This document shows, in pieces, positions 60,637 through 64,000 of a stretch of 64,000 nucleotides of DNA. The position numbers and the translations under genes were made by a program. The notes under the pieces are model-generated. The model searched no databases, was not told the origin of the DNA, and was given only the letters and a program-made list of their open reading frames with translations. The stretch is from Hyphomicrobiales bacterium. GTDB lineage: Bacteria > Pseudomonadota > Alphaproteobacteria > Rhizobiales > Rhizobiaceae. The stretch covers positions 26,123 to 90,122 of the forward strand of contig UCHV01000044.1 of assembly GCA_900472395.1 (NCBI GenBank). The letters run 5' to 3'. Each line of letters opens with the position of its first letter. The stretch's first letter is position 1.

Positions 60637-61338
60637 ATGCTCAAAACCGCCATCGCGATAAGGCACGTGCATTTTGAAAATCTCGGCGCATTTGAGGCAG
60701 TGCTACGGCCCGCTGGATTCAATCTGCATTATCACGACATCGGCGCAGATGACTTGTCCTCGCTTGATGCAATTGAACCGGACCTGCTTTTTGTGTTGGG
60801 AGCACCGGTCAGCGTCTACGACATTGACGCCTACCCTTTCATAATCGAGGAGCGGAGGATAATCGCTGCACGCGTACAAGCAAATCGTGCGACCGTTGGG
60901 ATTTGCTTTGGAGCTCAGCAGATAGCCGCTGCACTTGGTGCGAGCGTTGCCCCATCCGATCCTAAAGAGATTGGTTTTGGTCCTTTGATGCTTTCGGGTG
61001 CGGGGAAGGAAAGTGCATTGCGACATCTTTTGGACGTTCCCGTACTGCACTGGCACGGCAACGCCTTCGAGATCCCGCCGGGCGGGACCAATCTGGCGTC
61101 GACGCAAAACTGCGCCAACCAGGCGTTTATGATCGGCTCTTCCGTTCTTGGAGTCCAGTTTCATCCGGAAGTCGATGCATGTGGAGGTCTCGAAGAGTGG
61201 CTCGTTGGACACGCCTTCGAGCTTGCAGACACCGGTATCGATCCCAGTCTAATTCGAGAGGATGCGAAGCGCTTTGGTCCAAAGCTCCGTGATGCTGGTC
61301 GACGCATGTTTTCTGAGTGGCTCTCAAAAGCGCTTTGA
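60637..61338 (+). CDS. Class I glutamine amidotransferase (GMP synthase-like)
   Basis: The 233-residue protein is a free-standing GATase1 domain: LFVLGAPVSVYDIDAYPFII, the nucleophile C90 in VGICFGAQQIAAALG, and the triad residues in GVQFHPEVD (H176, E178). Stand-alone members hydrolyse gamma-glutamyl bonds or donate ammonia to unknown partners; no synthetase is encoded next to it. The ATG at 60637 follows AAAAAGAGA and marks the start of homology, so the frame from 60268 is not used. Confidence 0.88.
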   Translation: MLKTAIAIRHVHFENLGAFEAVLRPAGFNLHYHDIGADDLSSLDAIEPDLLFVLGAPVSVYDIDAYPFIIEERRIIAARVQANRATVGICFGAQQIAAALGASVAPSDPKEIGFGPLMLSGAGKESALRHLLDVPVLHWHGNAFEIPPGGTNLASTQNCANQAFMIGSSVLGVQFHPEVDACGGLEEWLVGHAFELADTGIDPSLIREDAKRFGPKLRDAGRRMFSEWLSKAL

Positions 61339-61686
61339 AACAGCTGGCGCTGGGATAGCCTGTCGCAATGATCGATGAGGTCGGCAAAACCGGAGACCAA
61401 TTCGATGGTGGCGCGCGATGGTTTTTGTTTATCCCGCCATGAGGGCGATACCAATGGTGCATGCGCGTCCAGTTTGGTAGATGCGCTTTGCGTATGTACG
61501 ATCATGGATATGGACTTGCATACGCCCACTTCCGCAAGGCAGTCTGAATGAAGCGATCGGCCTTGCGAGCCGTTTTTTGCATATGAAGTTTTGTTTGAAT
61601 GCCGATGGGGCACCGCGCTTGAGCTTCCGCTGCTAGGAGCAAAAAACTGCCAGATCGGTTTCAACTGCCATGCAAGAAGAAGACAT
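61339..61686. other. Intergenic region, nothing recognised
   Basis: No gene, repeat or terminator is supported between the amidotransferase gene and the inverted LysR remnant. Confidence 0.35.
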
Positions 61687-61932
61687 CTAGATTGGCGAAC
61701 TGTGGGCACTGACTTTAAGGCGAACGATCTCCCGGAGAAGCAACGCGGCCGGCGAAAGCTGATGAGGCCCAATCAGGCCGTAGCGAACGGTGGGCAATTC
61801 CGGTAGGCCGACCTCCGGGTCGACTGAACGATGACTGGCCGAATTGATGAGCGAAGCCGGAAGAACTGTAAGCACCTGTCCCGTTTGAACGAGCGGGGCA
61901 AGCGCGGCGTAGCTACTGGATACCGCATCGAG
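61687..61932 (-). pseudogene. C-terminal part of a LysR regulator, inverted
   Basis: On the minus strand LDAVSSSYAALAPLVQTGQV continues LTVLPASLI and LPELPTVRYGLIGPHQLSPA, the pattern of the last 80 residues of a LysR effector domain. It has no start codon of its own: homology begins exactly at 61932, where the oppositely oriented LysR N-terminal piece begins. It is therefore a displaced gene end. Confidence 0.7.
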
Positions 61933-62511
61933 ACGGGCAGCTTCACACGCGCCGCCGATAAGGTGAACAAAGCCAAGAGCACCGTCTCTGTTCACATCAG
62001 AGAGCTCGAACTGCGGTTGGGGCACAAACTGTTCGCGAAGATTGGCCGGAGCGTTCGTCTTCTGCCACATGAAGAACGACTTGTTGAACACGCGCGCCGC
62101 ATCTTGGAGGCGCAAGCCGCCGCGATGACCGATCTTGCTGCCACCAGCTTAGTCGGGCGCGTAGTCTTTGGCATTCCTGACGACTACGCTGCAGCGTTCC
62201 TGGTCGGCATAGTCGATTTCTTAACTGCTCACCACCCAAAGCTGGAACTCATGGTGCATTGCCATCACAGTCCGGAACTTGCCGATCGAGTCCGCCATGG
62301 CGAAATTGGTTTGGCTCTCGTCACAGCGACGAATGCCATTAAGGACGTCGAGATCCTTCAGGAGGACCGACTGCATTGGGTTGCGGGACGATATTCCGAT
62401 GCCATCGGAGTGGGGCGCCCTCTTCTCGTCGTCCTGCCTGATTCAAGTACCCCGTGACACCATGCCGCGCTGGACGCTCTCGCCGCATCGGGCAAAACAA
62501 CCAACTGTTAA
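61927..62511 (+). pseudogene. N-terminal and central part of a LysR regulator, broken
   Basis: From IETGSFTRAADKVNKAKSTV (helix-turn-helix) through LELRLGHKLFAKIGRSVRLL to the effector domain (GRVVFGIPDDYAAAFLVGIV and DRLHWVAGRY) the frame follows a LysR of the type that recognises PDD-containing ligand domains. A stop TGA at 62455 interrupts it, and the match continues in frame as HHAALDALAASGK. About 15 N-terminal residues are lost at 61927. Where this piece stops, the inverted piece at 61687-61932 would continue, so both likely come from one gene. Confidence 0.75.
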
Positions 62512-62638
62512 GACTGCCTTCGTAGCCCCGCAAGTACGCGTGGAGACGTGGTCGCGGTTGTCATTGGATGCTCGATGGAAGAGCGCGTTGTTAGCGGCGA
62601 TGAATGCACCGATACGTGGTAAACAACTGTGCAGGAGA

Positions 62639-62661
62639 AAGGCCCGCTTAGAACGGGCCTT
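62639..62661 (-). terminator. Terminator of the BON-domain gene
   Basis: AAGGCCCG-N7-CGGGCCTT, a perfect 8-bp stem located 24 nt after the BON gene stop; on the minus strand it is followed by TCTCC with a short T-rich start. Confidence 0.75.
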
Positions 62662-62685
62662 GATACTTAGATTTCACTTTCAACG

Positions 62686-62982
62686 TTATGCCAGCATGAA
62701 GGGAGTTTCACCCTTCCCGGTGGGAACCACAATCAACTGGCAGATGACGTTTTCACGGCCCGCGATTTCCGTCGCAAGGCGTACAATTCTGGAAAGATCC
62801 CGACTTGATGGAACCGTTCCATCGAGAACGATGTACTGTCCGTTTTCCTCGACGACAACATCACTGCAGTCGACGCCTTCCAGATATTTCATTTCCGCTT
62901 CGATCGCCGGCTTACCACAGGAGGTGCCTGTCTCGCGTGAGAAACCGAAAGCAGCACCGGCGTTGAATGTATTGAGAAACAT
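62686..62982 (-). CDS. BON-domain-like small protein, 98 aa
   Basis: The protein MFLNTFNAGAAFGFSRETGT continues with a BON-type region. Its landmarks are AEMKYLEGVDCSDVVVEENG, YIVLDGTVPSSRDLSRIVRL and ATEIAGRENVICQLIVV, which form the alpha-beta-alpha-beta-beta pattern that binds phospholipids or other hydrophobic partners. GGTGGAG seven bases before ATG 62982 sets the start; the longer frame to 63024 is not needed. No signal peptide is seen. Such proteins are often induced by osmotic or envelope stress. Confidence 0.8.
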   Translation of the reverse strand: MFLNTFNAGAAFGFSRETGTSCGKPAIEAEMKYLEGVDCSDVVVEENGQYIVLDGTVPSSRDLSRIVRLATEIAGRENVICQLIVVPTGKGETPFMLA

Positions 62983-63150
62983 TGGAAACTCCACCTGAAC
63001 ATGAACGTCAGATGAATAGAACATTCAACCGGCGTTTATGTTCCACCCGCCGCCGTGCGGAAAATATTACACCCTATGAATTTACGGGTTTTTGACCTAC
63101 CTTACCAGCGGGCGATGTTTGTCTTGCGTTCCGCCGTGATGGAGGGAACT

Positions 63151-63294
63151 ATGGATCAGGATGATCTGGCATCGCTATCGATCAGCGAAATTGCACAACA
63201 ACTGGCCGCACTGGCGGCAACGCTTCGGCAACTTGCGGAGACGCCGGTTTTCGACGAGCCGGCGAATGATGACGCTATCGAGTTGGTGAACTAG
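63151..63294 (+). CDS. Small acidic helical protein, 47 aa
   Basis: The protein MDQDDLASLSISEIAQQLAA and following is an amphipathic helix with an acidic tail. GGAGGG four bases before the ATG at 63151 supports it strongly; the frame could extend to 63055. It is divergent from the BON gene and convergent with the Cys-containing ORF at 63291. Function unknown. Confidence 0.55.
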   Translation: MDQDDLASLSISEIAQQLAALAATLRQLAETPVFDEPANDDAIELVN

Positions 63295-63602
63295 GGCCGT
63301 TCTACACCTTTGTCTTTGCCGGGCAAATTCCCGGGGGCTCCGGCAGTTTTCTTGCTTGCCACGATCTCGATTTCGGTTGTTGTCCGGATCATGGCGAGCG
63401 CCTGCAGCGAAATCAGGAAGTCCCCGCATTTACCTGTATCGGAGATCGGGGCAGCTGGGATTGCCTTGCTCACGATGACTGCGGCTGAGGACGCCATGGG
63501 ACTGTCTTTGCAGAACCACATAGGCTTCGGGCAAACTTCCGAAGACACAGTGGAACCCGCATTCTGGCTGTTTCTGACAACCGCACAGCAGCGTGCACAC
63601 AT
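63291..63602 (-). CDS. Hypothetical Cys-containing protein, 103 aa
   Basis: The frame reads MCARCCAVVRNSQNAGSTVS, then CPKPMWFCKDSPMASSAAVI and KCGDFLISLQALAMIRTTTE. The N-terminal Cys cluster could bind metal, and the C-terminal half is helical. GGAAGGA eight bases upstream of the ATG supports it. An equally long plus-strand frame lies opposite (63310-63609) but lacks a ribosome site. It overlaps the neighbouring small gene by 4 nt at the convergent ends. Confidence 0.45.
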   Translation of the reverse strand: MCARCCAVVRNSQNAGSTVSSEVCPKPMWFCKDSPMASSAAVIVSKAIPAAPISDTGKCGDFLISLQALAMIRTTTEIEIVASKKTAGAPGNLPGKDKGVERP

Positions 63603-63761
63603 TGCATAAATCCTTCCAGAGCGGACTTCTGCCGTATTGTACGCAAACAGACGGTCATAACTGCAGGCATGGCGTCAGCACCGAATCATGAGATAGAGGC
63701 GCCGGGCGCAGCAAATCGTTTGGTTCGCTGGGTGGGTAGCGGTCCCAACTTCACACCTATC

Positions 63762-63783
63762 GCTGGACTGAGGCCCCTCGGTC
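63762..63783. repeat. Short hairpin before the conserved element
   Basis: TGGACTGAGG and CCTCGGTCCA pair with one mismatch around a 2-nt loop. It lies 48 nt before the conserved GC stem and may be part of the same RNA structure. Confidence 0.5.
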
Positions 63784-63830
63784 CAGCCGCCCCCCACCTC
63801 TCGCGCAAGATAATGTTTTAGACGAAAAAA

Positions 63831-63877
63831 GCCCGCCACCTGGTCAAGGCAGCGGGCACAGACTGGATACGCATGAT
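63831..63877 (+). repeat. Conserved stem-loop element, copy 2
   Basis: The second copy of the element at 32157-32203: an A-run, GCCCGC-N15-GCGGGC, then CAGACTGxATAxGCxTGAT. The stem arms are identical to those of copy 1 and the loop has the same length. Here no ORF ends just before it, so it may be an independent RNA or an orphaned terminator. Confidence 0.6.
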
Positions 63878-64000
63878 GAGCGACTGTAGCGCGCAATTCA
63901 GCGAATGTGAATATTTAATTTCCCTAACGTTCGCATCGACCGGTCTCACGAATGATGCGGAGTTCCTTCCTCACCCAGCCTGCATAGCGGCAATCTAGAT

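Noticed and set aside
1..64000. CRISPR arrays, tRNA or rRNA genes
   Set aside because: No regularly spaced direct repeats, cloverleaf-like segments or rRNA-like sequence were noticed on reading both strands.

Overview
The window looks like an accessory or second-replicon segment of a member of the Rhizobiaceae (Hyphomicrobiales, Alphaproteobacteria), of the Agrobacterium/Rhizobium type. The reasons are the Omp25/Omp31-like porin-type beta-barrel, the NrtR/NadQ-type regulator next to nadABC, tandem ku genes with a stand-alone LigD-type ligase, an AttH-type ABC cluster, the DUF1778/GNAT toxin-antitoxin remnant and several small stress-associated families common in that group. The genus cannot be fixed from the sequence alone. 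No rRNA, tRNA, CRISPR array, replication origin or intact insertion sequence was seen. Gene density is moderate, with many decayed genes and gene-poor gaps.

Layout. 0-4.8 kb: the end of a hypothetical gene, a frameshifted TacAT-type toxin-antitoxin pair, an L,D-transpeptidase and a 51-residue membrane protein. 4.8-10.5 kb: a tightly coupled operon of N-formylglutamate amidohydrolase-like, DUF1704 (HExxxH/QEGLA) and ATP-grasp genes, then a separate dihydrolipoamide-dehydrogenase-like flavoprotein. 10.5-15.5 kb: SDR pseudogene, cold-shock protein, zinc-ribbon protein, lipoprotein, outer-membrane barrel, TetR regulator. 15.6-19.6 kb: a run of very small genes (DUF2934, NTF2-like, single-span membrane proteins, a charged protein) around a secreted alpha/beta hydrolase. 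19.9-24.0 kb: an ABC exporter of LolD/FtsX type overlapping an AttH-like lipocalin gene. 24.2-29.5 kb: a DNA-end-repair island with two ku genes, an ATP-dependent ligase and exonuclease III. 31.4-33.0 kb: three overlapping small ORFs and a beta-barrel protein. 33.3-37.8 kb: nadA-nadB-nadC behind a NadQ-like regulator, with a clear palindromic operator over the nadA leader. 38-58 kb: an oxidative and nitrosative stress region. 58-64 kb: exporter, amidotransferase, a rearranged LysR gene, BON-domain and small proteins.

The most interesting part is 40.3-53.7 kb. Three promoters carry the same perfect palindrome, ATAGGA-N-TCCTAT, in exactly the same register inside a 16-nt spacer between -35 and -10. 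Two of them drive convergent transcription units that make up one redox cassette. On the plus strand lie a 20-codon leader ORF, a CPGC redoxin, a Tat-type Fe/Mn superoxide dismutase and a MarR regulator with a C-terminal four-Cys motif. On the minus strand lie a secreted protein of unknown function, an AhpD-like CxxC protein and, beyond a terminator, a secreted EF-hand-loop protein. The third promoter heads a decayed, differently ordered paralogous locus (marR remnant, broken secreted-protein gene, intact AhpD-like gene, broken redoxin) just upstream of flavohaemoglobin. OxyR, catalase, a secreted catalase-like peroxidase and a PepSY membrane protein lie around it. I infer a MarR-controlled periplasmic/cytoplasmic redox-defence regulon that was duplicated and then partly lost. 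A second candidate novelty is the DUF1704/ATP-grasp/FGase operon, whose enzyme pairing resembles a ligase-plus-peptidase tagging cycle.
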